Shown: positions 34,805-44,326 of the stretch, piece by piece
How positions within the stretch are numbered: position 1 is the stretch's first letter
Layout of the letters: the number at the start of each line of letters is the position of its first letter
NCBI GenBank assembly: GCA_020445765.1
Contig: JAGRFY010000041.1
Coordinates: 1 to 64,000 of the forward strand
DNA length: 64,000 nt
Direction of reading: 5' to 3'
From: Rhodocyclaceae bacterium
Lineage (GTDB): Bacteria; Pseudomonadota; Gammaproteobacteria; Burkholderiales; Rhodocyclaceae
Position numbers and translations under genes: made by a program
Notes under the pieces: model-generated
What the model was told of the DNA's origin: nothing
Database searches by the model: none
The model's input: the letters and a program-made list of their open reading frames with translations, nothing else

Positions 34805-35719
34805 TCAGCCGAAGCGGCCGGTGATGTAGTCCTCGGTCAGTTGGTGCTGCGGCTTGACGAAGATCCGGTCAGTGTCGCCGACTTCAATCAGATCGCCGAG
34901 ATGGAAATAGGCCGTACGCTGCGACACCCGGGCTGCCTGTTGCATCGAGTGGGTGACGATGCAGATCGAATAGTTCCGGCGTAGCTCGTCGATCAATTGC
35001 TCGATCTTCGCCGTCGAGATCGGGTCGAGCGCGGAACAGGGCTCGTCCATCAGGATCACTTCGGGCTGGATCGCGATCGCCCGGGCGATGCACAGGCGCT
35101 GCTGCTGGCCGCCCGACAGACCGGTGCCGGGGTGGGCCAGGCGATCCTTGACCTCGTCCCAGAGGTTGGCCTTCTGCAGACTCGACACGACGATCTCCTC
35201 GAGTTCGGCGTGGGACTGCGCGAGGCCATGGATGCGCGGGCCGAACGCGACATTTTCGAAGATCGACTTCGGAAACGGATTGGGCTTCTGGAACACCATG
35301 CCGACCCGGGCGCGCAAGGGCACGACGTCGACGTCCGGCGCCATGATGTCCTTGCCGTCGAGCAGGATCTCCCCGGTCACGCGACAACCGGCGACGGTGT
35401 CGTTCATACGATTGAGACAGCGCAGGAAGGTGCTCTTGCCGCAACCGGACGGGCCGATCATCGCCAGCACTTCGTTCTTGCCGACGTCGAGGCTGACGTC
35501 GCGGATTGCGTGCTTGTCGCCGTAACGCACGTTCACCCGGGTGCAGCGCATGCGCGGCACCTCGGACCGCAGCTCGCCGACGGTGCCCCGGTGCTCGCGG
35601 TCATAGGTCGCCGCGTCGGCCTCGGTCGGCCGTCGCCGCGCCGATGTGCGTTCCGGATTTTCGGCCATGAACTGGCTCGCCTGCGCTTCCATGTCGGACT
35701 CCGATGCTCTTTCGTTCAT
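34805..35719 (-). CDS. pstB: Phosphate ABC transporter ATP-binding protein
   Basis: A 304-residue ATPase with Walker [11 protein letters not shown]-loop FQKPNPFP, signature LSGGQQQR and Walker [14 protein letters not shown], plus the PstB ending DYITGRFG. It drives PstCA for high-affinity phosphate import and signals to PhoR. Residues 1-57 are a charged extension beyond the usual 250-260 residue length; the true start may be later. It is last of pstSCAB on this strand. phoU, often next, is missing here. Confidence 0.95.
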   Translation of the reverse strand: MNERASESDMEAQASQFMAENPERTSARRRPTEADAATYDREHRGTVGELRSEVPRMRCTRVNVRYGDKHAIRDVSLDVGKNEVLAMIGPSGCGKSTFLRCLNRMNDTVAGCRVTGEILLDGKDIMAPDVDVVPLRARVGMVFQKPNPFPKSIFENVAFGPRIHGLAQSHAELEEIVVSSLQKANLWDEVKDRLAHPGTGLSGGQQQRLCIARAIAIQPEVILMDEPCSALDPISTAKIEQLIDELRRNYSICIVTHSMQQAARVSQRTAYFHLGDLIEVGDTDRIFVKPQHQLTEDYITGRFG

Positions 35720-35729
35720 TTCCCGTGCC

Positions 35730-37028
35730 TCACCAGCGACGTTCGAAGCGCCTGCGCAGCAGCACGGCCAGCGCGTTCATGGCCGCCAGGAACAGCAGCA
35801 GCACGATGATCGCAGCCGAGGTCTTCTCGACGTAGGCGCGTTCGGGGCTGTCGGCCCACAGGTAGATCTGTACCGGCAGCGCGGTGGACGGGTCGAAGAC
35901 GCCGGCGGGCACGTCGGCGATGAACGCGACCATGCCGATCATCAACAGCGGCGCGGTTTCGCCGAGGGCCTGGGCCATGCCGATGATGGTGCCGGTCAGC
36001 ATGCCCGGCAACGCCAGCGGCAGGACGTGGTACATCACTGCCTGCATCGGCGAGGCGCCGACACCGAGCGCACCTTCGCGGATCGACGGCGGCACCGACT
36101 TCAGTGCGGCCCGACTGGCGATGATGATGGTCGGCAGTGTCATCAGCGTCAGCACGAGGCCACCGACGATCGGCGCCGAGCGCGGCAGCGTGAAAAAATT
36201 GATGAACACGGCCAGACCGAGCAGGCCGAAGACGATCGACGGCACCGCTGCCAGGTTGTTGATGTTCACTTCGATCAGATCGGTCCAGCGGTTCTTCGGC
36301 GCGAATTCCTCGAGATAGACCGCGGCAGCCACCGCCAGCGGGAACGACAGGCCGAGGGTCACGAACAGCGTAAAGATCGAGCCCATCAGCGCGCCGCGAA
36401 TGCCGGCCAGTTCAGGATCGCGCGAATCGCCGTTACTGAAGAAGTCGAGGTTGAAGGCCGACCGGATGCGGCCGTCGGCTTCGAGCGCATCGATCCAGGC
36501 GAGCTGGTTGTCCTTGACCCGGCGGTCCGCCTCCGGTGCTCCGCGATCGATGTGCCCCTTCATCAGCATGTCCACGTCGTCGTCGGCCGCCACCGACAGC
36601 GCCACCTTGCTGCCGATCAGCGACGGGTCGGCGAGCACGCGGTCGCGCAGGTCGAAATTGGCGCCATTGCTGACCAGACCGTACAGCGCGAATCGATTGC
36701 GGCGCCCGCTGACGTCCGGGAACATCTCGCGCAGCGACTGCTTGATCAGGGCGCCGTAGTCCGCCGCCCGCAGCAGCGCCGGATCGCGCGTGCCGGCCGG
36801 ATCGACGATCGCCTCGTCGATCGTCACGTCGAGCGTGATGCGGGTCTGCCAGAAGGCACTGTAGCCGTTGCCGACGATGCTGGCGAACAGGATCACCAGA
36901 AAGCCGAGGCCCAGGCCGACGGCGCACTTGCCGAAGAAGCGGAAGCGCCGCTCGGCGGCGCGCCGGCGCTTCATGCCGGCTTCGACGCGGGCGAAGCTGT
37001 CGCGCTCGGTCTGGGCTGGCTCACTCAT
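35730..37028 (-). CDS. pstA: Phosphate ABC transporter permease PstA (long form)
   Basis: A 432-residue inner-membrane permease, longer than the 290-300 residue form because of an N-terminal span plus periplasmic region (DUF3333 type, residues 40-200: [25 protein letters not shown]). The C-terminal half carries the six-span permease domain with the EAA loop near [17 protein letters not shown]. It overlaps pstC by 8 bases, so translation is coupled. It pairs with PstC to form the phosphate channel. Confidence 0.93.
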   Translation of the reverse strand: MSEPAQTERDSFARVEAGMKRRRAAERRFRFFGKCAVGLGLGFLVILFASIVGNGYSAFWQTRITLDVTIDEAIVDPAGTRDPALLRAADYGALIKQSLREMFPDVSGRRNRFALYGLVSNGANFDLRDRVLADPSLIGSKVALSVAADDDVDMLMKGHIDRGAPEADRRVKDNQLAWIDALEADGRIRSAFNLDFFSNGDSRDPELAGIRGALMGSIFTLFVTLGLSFPLAVAAAVYLEEFAPKNRWTDLIEVNINNLAAVPSIVFGLLGLAVFINFFTLPRSAPIVGGLVLTLMTLPTIIIASRAALKSVPPSIREGALGVGASPMQAVMYHVLPLALPGMLTGTIIGMAQALGETAPLLMIGMVAFIADVPAGVFDPSTALPVQIYLWADSPERAYVEKTSAAIIVLLLFLAAMNALAVLLRRRFERRW

Positions 37029-38406
37029 ATTGTTCCCGGTACTTGCGCACGATGTAGAGGGCCAGCACGTTGAGCGCCAGCGTGACGAAGAACAGCACCA
37101 GACCGAGCGCGAACGCTGCCAGCGTCTTCGGACTGTCGAATTCCTGGTCGCCGACCAGCAGCGTGACGATCTGGACGGTCACGGTCGTCACCGCCTCGAA
37201 CGGATTGGCGGTGAGCTTGGCGGCCAGGCCGGCCGCCATCACGACGATCATGGTCTCGCCGATCGCGCGCGATACCGCCAGCAGCACGGCACCGACAATG
37301 CCCGGCAGCGCCGCCGGGAATATCACACGACGGATCGTCTCGGACTGGGTCGCACCCATGCCGTAGGCGCCGTCGCGCAGCGACTGGGGCACTGCGTTGA
37401 TGACGTCGTCGGACAGCGAAGAGACGAAGGGGATGATCATCACACCCATCACCAGCCCTGCCGCCAGCGCGCTCTCGGATGCAATGTCGAGGCCGAAGAG
37501 TCCGCCCGAATTGCGAATGAAGGGTGCCACCGTCAGCGCCGCGAAGAAGCCGTAGACGACGGTCGGAATGCCCGCCAGCACCTCGAGCAGCGGCTTGGCG
37601 GTGGCGCGGACACGGCTGCTGGCGTATTCGGCGAGATAGATCGCCGACATCAGGCCGATCGGCACGGCCACCGACATCGCGATCAACGTGATCAGCATCG
37701 TGCCGGCGAACAGTGGCACCGCGCCGAAGGCTCCGGACGAACCGGCCTGATCCGCGCGGATCGCGATCTGGGGGCTCCAGTCGAGGCCGAACAGGAATTC
37801 GGTGACCGGCACCGCCTGGAAGAAGCGGATCGACTCGAACAACACCGACAGCACGATGCCGACCGTGGTCAGGATCGCGATCGTCGAGCACGCGATCAGG
37901 ATGCCCATGACGATGCGCTCGACGGCATTGCGCGATCGGTGCTCGGGACGGATACGACCATAAGCGAGCCAGCCGCCGATCGTCGCCAGCCCCAGCGTGA
38001 CCGCGAACAGCGCGACCGTACTGACGCCGCGCAGTTCGCGATAGCGATCGGCCGCAGCGACGATCAAAGCATCCGGCTCGCTCGACACGATATTGCCGAC
38101 CACCAGGTTGCGAATGTCGTTGAGCACCAGATTCAGGCGGCTGGGCGCCAGCGACGCGATCTCGGGCGGCAGCGAGCCGACCACCAGCCGCGTGATCACG
38201 GTGTCCTCGCAGGCGAGCCACAGGCCCAGCACCAGCAGCGCCGGAATCACCGCCCACAGCGCGGCGTACAGGCCGTAGTACGCCGGCAGCGAATGCAGCG
38301 TTCGAGTGTGCCCGGCGGAGACGGCGAAAGCGCGCTTGCGACCGAAATGGTAGGCAAGCGAACTCAGCGTCAGCAGCAGGACGATGAGCAGAGGCGTCTG
38401 GGTCAC
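37021..38406 (-). CDS. pstC: Phosphate ABC transporter permease PstC (long form)
   Basis: A 461-residue permease with extra N-terminal spans and a periplasmic insert compared with the 319-residue E. coli form. The C-terminal core has the permease loop LRDGAYGMGATQSETIRRVIFPAALPGI. Its overlap with pstA and the hairpin before it, after pstS, give the usual order pstS-C-A-B. Long PstC and PstA forms occur together in several proteobacteria. Confidence 0.93.
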   Translation of the reverse strand: MTQTPLLIVLLLTLSSLAYHFGRKRAFAVSAGHTRTLHSLPAYYGLYAALWAVIPALLVLGLWLACEDTVITRLVVGSLPPEIASLAPSRLNLVLNDIRNLVVGNIVSSEPDALIVAAADRYRELRGVSTVALFAVTLGLATIGGWLAYGRIRPEHRSRNAVERIVMGILIACSTIAILTTVGIVLSVLFESIRFFQAVPVTEFLFGLDWSPQIAIRADQAGSSGAFGAVPLFAGTMLITLIAMSVAVPIGLMSAIYLAEYASSRVRATAKPLLEVLAGIPTVVYGFFAALTVAPFIRNSGGLFGLDIASESALAAGLVMGVMIIPFVSSLSDDVINAVPQSLRDGAYGMGATQSETIRRVIFPAALPGIVGAVLLAVSRAIGETMIVVMAAGLAAKLTANPFEAVTTVTVQIVTLLVGDQEFDSPKTLAAFALGLVLFFVTLALNVLALYIVRKYREQYE

Positions 38407-38432
38407 GGAATCGGTTCCACGCGAACGGGACG

Positions 38433-38473
38433 ACGCTGCGGGGGGTGGCGTCGACCGCCACCCCCCGCAGCGT
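38433..38473 (-). promoter_or_regulatory. 18-bp perfect hairpin between pstS and pstC
   Basis: CGCTGCGGGGGGTGGCG and its exact complement flank a 5-base loop, with one more A-T pair outside (38433/38473). No T-run follows on the minus strand. In transport operons such structures protect the upstream mRNA end, so more binding protein is made than permease. This is the likely function here. Confidence 0.8.
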
Positions 38474-38487
38474 TCGGCCGCGGACGA

Positions 38488-39528
38488 TTACTTCATCGCG
38501 GTCAGGGTCTTGGCGTTGCCGACCACCTTGGCGTATTCGTCCTTCGGCAGCGGAATCAGGCCGCGCTCGGAAAGATAGCCTTCCTCACCCATCGCCTTGG
38601 CACTGGTGAACTCCGCTAGATATTCCTTGATGCCCGGGATGACGCCGACGTGGGCCTTCTTGACGTAGAAGAACAGCGGGCGCGAAACCGGGTAGGAACC
38701 GTCGGCAATGGTCTCGAACTCGGGCGTCACGCCTTCGATCTTCGAGCCCTTGATCTTGTCGCGATTCTGGTCGAGGAAGCTGAACCCGAAGATGCCGAAG
38801 GCGTCGGGGTTGGCCTCGAGCTTCTGCACGATCAGGTTGTCGTTCTCACCGGCCTCGACATAGGCGCCGTCTTCACGCACGGTGTGACAGGCGGCCTTGA
38901 ACGCACCCTTGTCCGACTTCTTCATCGCATTGATGAACGGGAACTCGCTGCAGCCCTCCTCCATCACCAGTTCGACGAACGCATCGCGCGTGCCGGAGGT
39001 CGGCGGCGGACCAAGCACCTCGATCTTGATCGCAGGCAGCGAGGCATCGATGTCCTTCCAGGTGTTGTAGGGGTTGTCGACCAGCGCGTCGCCTCCCTTC
39101 GGATCCGGGACCTGCTTGGCCAGCGCCATGTACAGTTGCTTGCGGGTCAGGTCGACGTCGGGGGCGGACTTGGCGTGGCCCACCGAGATGCCGTCGTAGC
39201 CGATCTTGACCTCGATCACATCCTTGACGCCGTTGGCCGCGCACTGTTCGAGTTCCGACGCCTTGATCGCACGCGACGCGTTGGTGATGTCCGGATGCTC
39301 GACACCGACCCCGGCACAGAACAGCTTGATGCCGCCGCCGGAACCGGTCGACTCGATCTTCGGCGTCTTGAACTGGGTGCTCTTGCCGAACTGCTCGGCG
39401 ACGACGGTGGCGAAAGGATAGACCGTCGAAGAGCCGACGATGCTGATGTAGTCGCGGGCGGATTGCGCGTAGGCACTGCCGATGGTCGCCGCGGACAGCA
39501 CCGCGATGGCGAATTTCGCCTTGTTCAT
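38488..39528 (-). CDS. pstS: Periplasmic phosphate-binding protein
   Basis: A 346-residue secreted protein: signal peptide MNKAKFAIAVLSAATIGSAYAQ, then DYISIVGSSTVYPFATVVAEQFGK containing the phosphate-binding Ser/Thr loop, and GSGGGIKLFCAGVG. This is the longer PstS form found with long PstC/PstA. ATG 39528 has AGGAGG upstream. No clear PhoB box was seen in the 170 bases upstream, although phosphate control is expected for this operon. Confidence 0.93.
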   Translation of the reverse strand: MNKAKFAIAVLSAATIGSAYAQSARDYISIVGSSTVYPFATVVAEQFGKSTQFKTPKIESTGSGGGIKLFCAGVGVEHPDITNASRAIKASELEQCAANGVKDVIEVKIGYDGISVGHAKSAPDVDLTRKQLYMALAKQVPDPKGGDALVDNPYNTWKDIDASLPAIKIEVLGPPPTSGTRDAFVELVMEEGCSEFPFINAMKKSDKGAFKAACHTVREDGAYVEAGENDNLIVQKLEANPDAFGIFGFSFLDQNRDKIKGSKIEGVTPEFETIADGSYPVSRPLFFYVKKAHVGVIPGIKEYLAEFTSAKAMGEEGYLSERGLIPLPKDEYAKVVGNAKTLTAMK

Positions 39529-39698
39529 CAATGACCTCCTGTAGAGATTACGTGCCGGTGCCGATGTGCTCGGCAGTGCCGGCGCTTTATCCGGCGGCAT
39601 CCGGCCACGCCGCAAGGCGGGCCGTCACCGACGTCAGGAGTGCATTGTTGGGCAGGAAGATTGCAGAAATATGAATGTCCGCAATGGCGGACCCGGCA

Positions 39699-39944
39699 TC
39701 ACTTCTGCTTCATCTTCGTATACACCGCCAGCAGGATGATCGCGCCAACCACCGCGCCGATGAATCCGGCGCCTTGTCCGGCCCGATAGATGCCGAGAAA
39801 CTGCCCGCCGAAGCTGGCGACCATCGAACCGGCGATGCCGAGCAGGGCCGTCATGATCAGCCCGATGTCGTCCTTGCCGGGATGGAGAAATCGTGCCACG
39901 ACACCGACCACCAGGCCGATGAGGATCGTGTAAATCAGAGACAT
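39699..39944 (-). CDS. GlsB/YeaQ/YmgE family small membrane protein
   Basis: An 81-residue protein of three predicted membrane helices with glycine-rich faces (GLVVGVVARFLHPGKDD, GIAGSMVASFGGQFLG, GFIGAVVGAIILLAVY). This is the transglycosylase-associated/GlsB family, often stress-induced, function unknown. A GGAGG-type site precedes the start. It is transcribed alone between the exonuclease gene and pstS. Confidence 0.9.
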   Translation of the reverse strand: MSLIYTILIGLVVGVVARFLHPGKDDIGLIMTALLGIAGSMVASFGGQFLGIYRAGQGAGFIGAVVGAIILLAVYTKMKQK

Positions 39945-39996
39945 CTGTGACCTCCGGGTCTGCTACGTTTCGATCGTCGCCGGAAGCGTTGCCCGC

Positions 39997-40782
39997 TCAG
40001 GTCCACGCTTCGAGGAAGCGCCGCCAGTGTTCGCCATCGATGGCGGAAAGCGTGTCACGCAAGTCGCCGATGGCGGCCTGGTAGGTCGCCTCGTCAAGAT
40101 GCCCGCGCATTCGCTCGAAGCGCAAGAAGACGAGGTAAGTGTTTGCAACATCGGTCTCGCAATAATCCCGGATCTCGGCGACGCGCCCGTCCCGGTAGGC
40201 CTGCCAGACCGCCGAGCCGTCCATGCCGAGCTTGCCGGGAAAGCCGATCAGCTTGGCCAGTTCATCGAGCGGCGCATTGGCCCGGGGTTGGTACATCGCC
40301 AGTAGGTCCATCAGATCCAGATGGCGTGCGTGATAGCGACCGATGTAGCTGTTCCACTTGAAGTCACGGGAATCCATGTAGTCGCCATCGCCCTGGTCCC
40401 AATAGCGCGCCGCGACGATGCCGTGAATCAGCCCGCGGTAGTGCAGTACCGGCAGATCGAAACCGCCACCGTTCCACGACACCAGTTGCGGCGTGAATTT
40501 TTCGATGCCGTCGAAGAAGCGCTGGATCAGCGTGGCCTCGTCGCAATCGGGTTCTGACAGCGAGAACACCCGGTGGCTGCGTCCATCCCAGAGCAGGCAC
40601 GAGATCGTCACGATGCGCTGCAGGTGATGGGGCAGAAAATCGCTGCCGCGCGTTTCACGCATGCGCTCGAACGCGTGTTCGGCAACCTGGGCGTCGTCGA
40701 GCTCGTCAGTCAAGCCGTGCAGCACGCGGATGCCGCGCACGTCGGGGATGGTCTCGATATCGAATACCAGCGTGGCGCTCAC
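39997..40782 (-). CDS. 3'-5' exonuclease (DNA polymerase B-like exonuclease domain)
   Basis: A 261-residue DnaQ-like nuclease. FDIETIPDV (residues 6-14) carries the first acidic pair, LVSWNGGGFDLPVLHYRG is the second motif and EIRDYCETDVANTYLVFLR the third, with YxxxD-type ending. This matches predicted 3'-5' exonucleases related to PolB (PF10108 type). GTG 40782 overlaps the ydbL stop (GTGA), so they are translationally coupled. Its DNA repair or RNA role is not known. Confidence 0.85.
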   Translation of the reverse strand: MSATLVFDIETIPDVRGIRVLHGLTDELDDAQVAEHAFERMRETRGSDFLPHHLQRIVTISCLLWDGRSHRVFSLSEPDCDEATLIQRFFDGIEKFTPQLVSWNGGGFDLPVLHYRGLIHGIVAARYWDQGDGDYMDSRDFKWNSYIGRYHARHLDLMDLLAMYQPRANAPLDELAKLIGFPGKLGMDGSAVWQAYRDGRVAEIRDYCETDVANTYLVFLRFERMRGHLDEATYQAAIGDLRDTLSAIDGEHWRRFLEAWT

Positions 40783-41204
40783 CGCTGCGCCCACCCCTTG
40801 TCCGCCTGTTGCACCCACCAGCCCGGCCTGGCCTTGTCGATCCAGCGCTGGGCGAAGGTCGCCTGCACCTGCTCGCGCCATTCGGCGTGGCCGTTGGCGC
40901 GCGCGATTTCCCGGTACAGCGCTTCCCGGTCGCGATTCTCGGCGGCCACCAGGGCGCTCAGGCGTCCGCGCTGCGGCAGCGGAACCTGATTGGCATCGCG
41001 CACGGTCACCAATCCGTCTCGGGTCAGACCGATCGCGCCGGATTCGTAATGGCTCGCGATCTGCTGATGGCGCTGCTGCATCGACGCCCGCAGCGAGGAA
41101 ATGGCCGGCGTGTCGATCTCGAGGTTGCCCTGGGCCTGCAATTGGCCGGCGCCGCCGGCCAGCAACGCCCAGGTCACGACGAGTCGAAGGGCTGATCGCG
41201 TCAT
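40779..41204 (-). CDS. ydbL: YdbL family (DUF1318) periplasmic protein
   Basis: A 141-residue secreted protein with a signal peptide (ALRLVVTWALLAGGAGQLQAQ) and the DUF1318 pattern (SLRASMQQRHQQIASHYESGAIGLTRDGLVTVRD). Its gene order with ynbE and ydbH matches E. coli ydbH-ynbE-ydbL, recently linked to phospholipid transport to the outer membrane. It overlaps ynbE by 4 bases and the exonuclease gene by 4 bases. Confidence 0.9.
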   Translation of the reverse strand: MTRSALRLVVTWALLAGGAGQLQAQGNLEIDTPAISSLRASMQQRHQQIASHYESGAIGLTRDGLVTVRDANQVPLPQRGRLSALVAAENRDREALYREIARANGHAEWREQVQATFAQRWIDKARPGWWVQQADKGWAQR

Positions 41205-41407
41205 TGCCTGTCTCCGTCAGCCGGTGCCGTCTTGCCCTGCCCGTTCGGCAATTGCCAGACGCCGTCGATGATCCGGTCCGCCGCCTTTTCCGCCGCCGCG
41301 GCCGGAAAGTAGATGTTGATGGTCACGCAGCCGGCAGTCATCAGGATCGCGCCGAGCAGCAGGGCCGCCCGCCCTCCCAGCGACTTGACGCGAGCAGTCG
41401 GCACCAT
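41201..41407 (-). CDS. ynbE: YnbE-like lipoprotein
   Basis: A 68-residue lipoprotein: N-terminal helix ending in the lipobox LMTAGC, then VTINIYFPAAAAEKAADRIID, strongly typical of YnbE. It is proposed to sit in the outer membrane and complex with YdbH. ATG 41407 overlaps the last base of the ydbH stop; a longer frame starting at 41473 lies inside ydbH and was rejected. Confidence 0.9.
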   Translation of the reverse strand: MVPTARVKSLGGRAALLLGAILMTAGCVTINIYFPAAAAEKAADRIIDGVWQLPNGQGKTAPADGDRQ

Positions 41408-43407
41408 CAGCGGACCTCCGGTTGGGCATTGGATTCGATCACCGCCGCCACCCGGTCGAGCAGTTCGCGCCAATCGACGCGACGATTGTAGCCGATGACA
41501 TTGAGCGCCGGCAGGCCACCGCCTTCGACGATCAGATAGCCGTCGCGGCCACGCACCTCGCCCAGCCCGCGCATCGCGCAGACGCCGGACTGCAGCCGGC
41601 AGCCGAGCCCCAGGCGCTTGTAGCCGAAGCTCTCGAACAGCCCCAGGAAACTTCTCTGCAGCGCGGCGGTGGCGCCCGCGCCGCCGAGCGCACTGATGTT
41701 CTCGACCGCACGCTGGCTGATGCGCCGGGGGTAATCACCGGGACTGCTGCGCAGCCAGGCATCGAAGGCCTGCGGCTGCCATCCGCTCAGTTCGAGACCG
41801 GCGACGTCGACATCCATTTGCCCGGTGATGTGCCCGAACGAGAAGGTATCGGTCAGCAGGCCCAGATCGAGATGACGGGCGCGGATCTCCGCCTGCAGGC
41901 GCGGCACCGACCCGAGGGGCTCCACTACGGTCAATCCGTCCGCCTCGACATAGCCGCCGAACACGCCGACCACCAGCTTGCCGTCCATGCCCAGCTGCCG
42001 ATTCCGGTAGTGCAGGCCCGGCAGCGATGCGCTCAGCCGACCGTTCATCCGCGGCCAGTCGAGGGCGCCGGTCAGGGACTCCATCGACACCGGCTCGAGA
42101 TAGGCCGAGGCATCGAAGGCTGCAACGCCGTCGTCGTCGCGCCAGCGCAGATGCTCGACCACCAGCGCACCATCGAGAACCGGGACCCTGAGCGTGTCCA
42201 CGACGACCGAGCCGGCAGCGCCGGCGAAGCTCAGCTCGAACTCGCCGAAGCCGAGCTTGCGCCAGCGCAGCCCGGCAACCGCGAGACGACCGTCGGAGCG
42301 GCCGTCGCGGCGCCAGCGCAGGCGACCGTCGACCGGGCCGACCGCGAGACCGCGCGGCGGATTGCCTAGGCCGAGTTGCTGCAGGGCGAGCCCGACACCG
42401 CCGAGCCCATCCGCGTCCCATTCGGCGGTCCCCGATACCGCACCGGCAAACTGCCAGCTCTCCGGCGCCGCGGCGTCCAGCCACGGCGCGACCAGCGTCG
42501 GACCGAGCGCGGCCAGATCGGCATCGCGCCATTGGAGCCGCCATCGTCGCGGCATCGCGCCGTCGCCGCCGTCGCCGTCGAGCGACAGCGCCTGCCAGCC
42601 TTCTCCGGCGACCTCGAGGTCGAGCCGGGTGGCCTCGCCCCGTCTGCGCCGCCATTGGCCTGACGCCGACAGCGGTGCCTGGCGGTATAGCGGCGCCCAA
42701 TAGATCCCCCCTTGGCGCCATTCGCCGCGCGCGTCGAGCGATGCGCCATCTGCGTCGAAGCGGCCCTGCCCGGTCAGCGCCAGCGACAAACCTTCGGCCG
42801 CTCGGGTGCCGTCGGGGTTCGAGAACTGCCCGTCTGCCAGCGCGAAATCGAAGTCGAAGGTGGCGTCTTGCGCGCGCAGGCTGGCGTCGAGGCGTCCACC
42901 GATGCGCCAGCCCGCTGGCAGTACCGGCAACGGCAGATTAGCCAGCGACAAGCCCTCGGCGACGACGCGCCAGCCGCCGGCACGGTCGTGGCTGATCCGC
43001 GCGTCACCGCCCTCACCGTCCGACAGGCGAGCCGCTCCGGCCAAGGTCGTGGCGTCGATGTCAAAGGCCAGGGCAAATGGTCGGGGCAGGCCGTCGACCG
43101 CGAACCGGCCGTCACGGCAGCTCACGGTCGTGCCCTGGGTACCCAGCCGCCGACAGGCGAGGTCGACCGCGCCAGTCTGATGATCGCCACGACTCAGCCG
43201 GGCTGCCCGCAGGCGCGCCCCGCTTGCGCCGCCGAGGCCGATCGACACCTCTTCTGCCGAGATCTCACCATGGCGAATCCGCGCGGCGGAGAATTCGATC
43301 CGCGGCAGTACCGCGACCGCGCTGCCACTCGTCGCGAGCAGCGCAGCCGCGCTCCAGGCCCGCCAGTCAGGCCGGGAACACACCCGTCGACAGATAGCGG
43401 TCGCCAC
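41407..43407 (-). CDS. ydbH: YdbH-family AsmA-like intermembrane lipid transport protein
   Basis: A 666-residue protein with one N-terminal membrane helix (about 16-35) and a long beta-rich periplasmic body with repeated amphipathic strands, ending IVEGGGLPALNVIGYNRRVDW, the conserved C-terminal region of YdbH. With TamB and YhdP it forms the set of bridge-like phospholipid carriers in E. coli. The start is uncertain: ATG 43407 overlaps the cysM end by 41 bases; a GTG at 43383 would shorten the overlap. Confidence 0.85.
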   Translation of the reverse strand: MATAICRRVCSRPDWRAWSAAALLATSGSAVAVLPRIEFSAARIRHGEISAEEVSIGLGGASGARLRAARLSRGDHQTGAVDLACRRLGTQGTTVSCRDGRFAVDGLPRPFALAFDIDATTLAGAARLSDGEGGDARISHDRAGGWRVVAEGLSLANLPLPVLPAGWRIGGRLDASLRAQDATFDFDFALADGQFSNPDGTRAAEGLSLALTGQGRFDADGASLDARGEWRQGGIYWAPLYRQAPLSASGQWRRRRGEATRLDLEVAGEGWQALSLDGDGGDGAMPRRWRLQWRDADLAALGPTLVAPWLDAAAPESWQFAGAVSGTAEWDADGLGGVGLALQQLGLGNPPRGLAVGPVDGRLRWRRDGRSDGRLAVAGLRWRKLGFGEFELSFAGAAGSVVVDTLRVPVLDGALVVEHLRWRDDDGVAAFDASAYLEPVSMESLTGALDWPRMNGRLSASLPGLHYRNRQLGMDGKLVVGVFGGYVEADGLTVVEPLGSVPRLQAEIRARHLDLGLLTDTFSFGHITGQMDVDVAGLELSGWQPQAFDAWLRSSPGDYPRRISQRAVENISALGGAGATAALQRSFLGLFESFGYKRLGLGCRLQSGVCAMRGLGEVRGRDGYLIVEGGGLPALNVIGYNRRVDWRELLDRVAAVIESNAQPEVR

Positions 43408-44257
43408 GGTCGCAGATCACCGACACGATCACCGCGTTTTCGAGGTCGGCAGCCAGCCGCAGCGCCACGTGCATCGCGCCGCCGGACGAGATGCCGGCGA
43501 AGATGCCCTCTTCACGGGCGAGGCGCCGGGTCATCTCCTCGGCCTCGGCCTGTGAAACCGACTCGATCCGATCCACCTTCGATCGGTCGTAGATCTTCGG
43601 CAGGTAGGCTTCCGGCCACTTGCGGATGCCTGGAATCTGCGAGCCTTCGGACGGCTGGCAGCCGACGATGGAGATCGCCGGATTCTGCTGCTTGAGAAAG
43701 GTCGATACGCCCATGATGGTGCCGGTCGTGCCCATGCTGCTGACGAAATGGGTAATCGTACCTTCGGTCTGGCGCCAGATCTCGGGGCCCGTGCCCTCGA
43801 TGTGGGCCTGCGGATTGTCTGGATTGGCGAACTGGTCGAGGATCACGCCGCGACCCTCGTCACGCATCGATTCGGCCACGTCGCGCGCCATCTCCATGCC
43901 GCCCTCGCGCGGCGTCAGCACCAGTTCGGCACCGAACGCGCGCATCGTCTGCCGGCGTTCGACACTCTGGTTCTCCGGCATCACCAGCACCATGCGGTAG
44001 CCGCGCATCGCCGCCGCCATCGCCAGGGCGATGCCGGTGTTGCCGCTGGTGGCCTCGATCAGGCTGTCACCCGGCGTGATCACGCCGCGTGCTTCGGCGC
44101 GCATGATCATCGACAGGGCAGGCCGGTCCTTGACCGAGCCCGCCGGATTGTTGCCTTCGAGCTTGGCGAGGATCACGTTGCCGTGTCCCGCGGTGATGCG
44201 CTTCATGCGCACCAGCGGTGTCTCGCCGACGTAGTCTTCCAGGGTCTTGTACTGCAT
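43367..44257 (-). CDS. cysM: Cysteine synthase B
   Basis: A 296-residue PLP enzyme making cysteine from O-acetylserine and sulfide or thiosulfate. The PLP lysine lies in NPAGSVKDRPAL, the substrate loop is EATSGNTG, and the phosphate loop is SSMGTTGTIMG. The form is CysM-like (no C-terminal CysE-binding tail). It overlaps ydbH by up to 41 bases and follows the heptose kinase gene by 69 bases. Confidence 0.94.
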   Translation of the reverse strand: MQYKTLEDYVGETPLVRMKRITAGHGNVILAKLEGNNPAGSVKDRPALSMIMRAEARGVITPGDSLIEATSGNTGIALAMAAAMRGYRMVLVMPENQSVERRQTMRAFGAELVLTPREGGMEMARDVAESMRDEGRGVILDQFANPDNPQAHIEGTGPEIWRQTEGTITHFVSSMGTTGTIMGVSTFLKQQNPAISIVGCQPSEGSQIPGIRKWPEAYLPKIYDRSKVDRIESVSQAEAEEMTRRLAREEGIFAGISSGGAMHVALRLAADLENAVIVSVICDRGDRYLSTGVFPA

Positions 44258-44326
44258 CTCGAACGGATTCCATCAAGGCCGCTCGTCGAGCGGCGATTTC
44301 GTCTGCAGCGTCCCGCCACGCGGCGC

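Noticed and set aside
39529-39698. PhoB box upstream of pstS
   Set aside because: A loose TGACG-x4-TGACG pair was seen, but the spacing is 9 rather than 11 and the bases do not fit the consensus.
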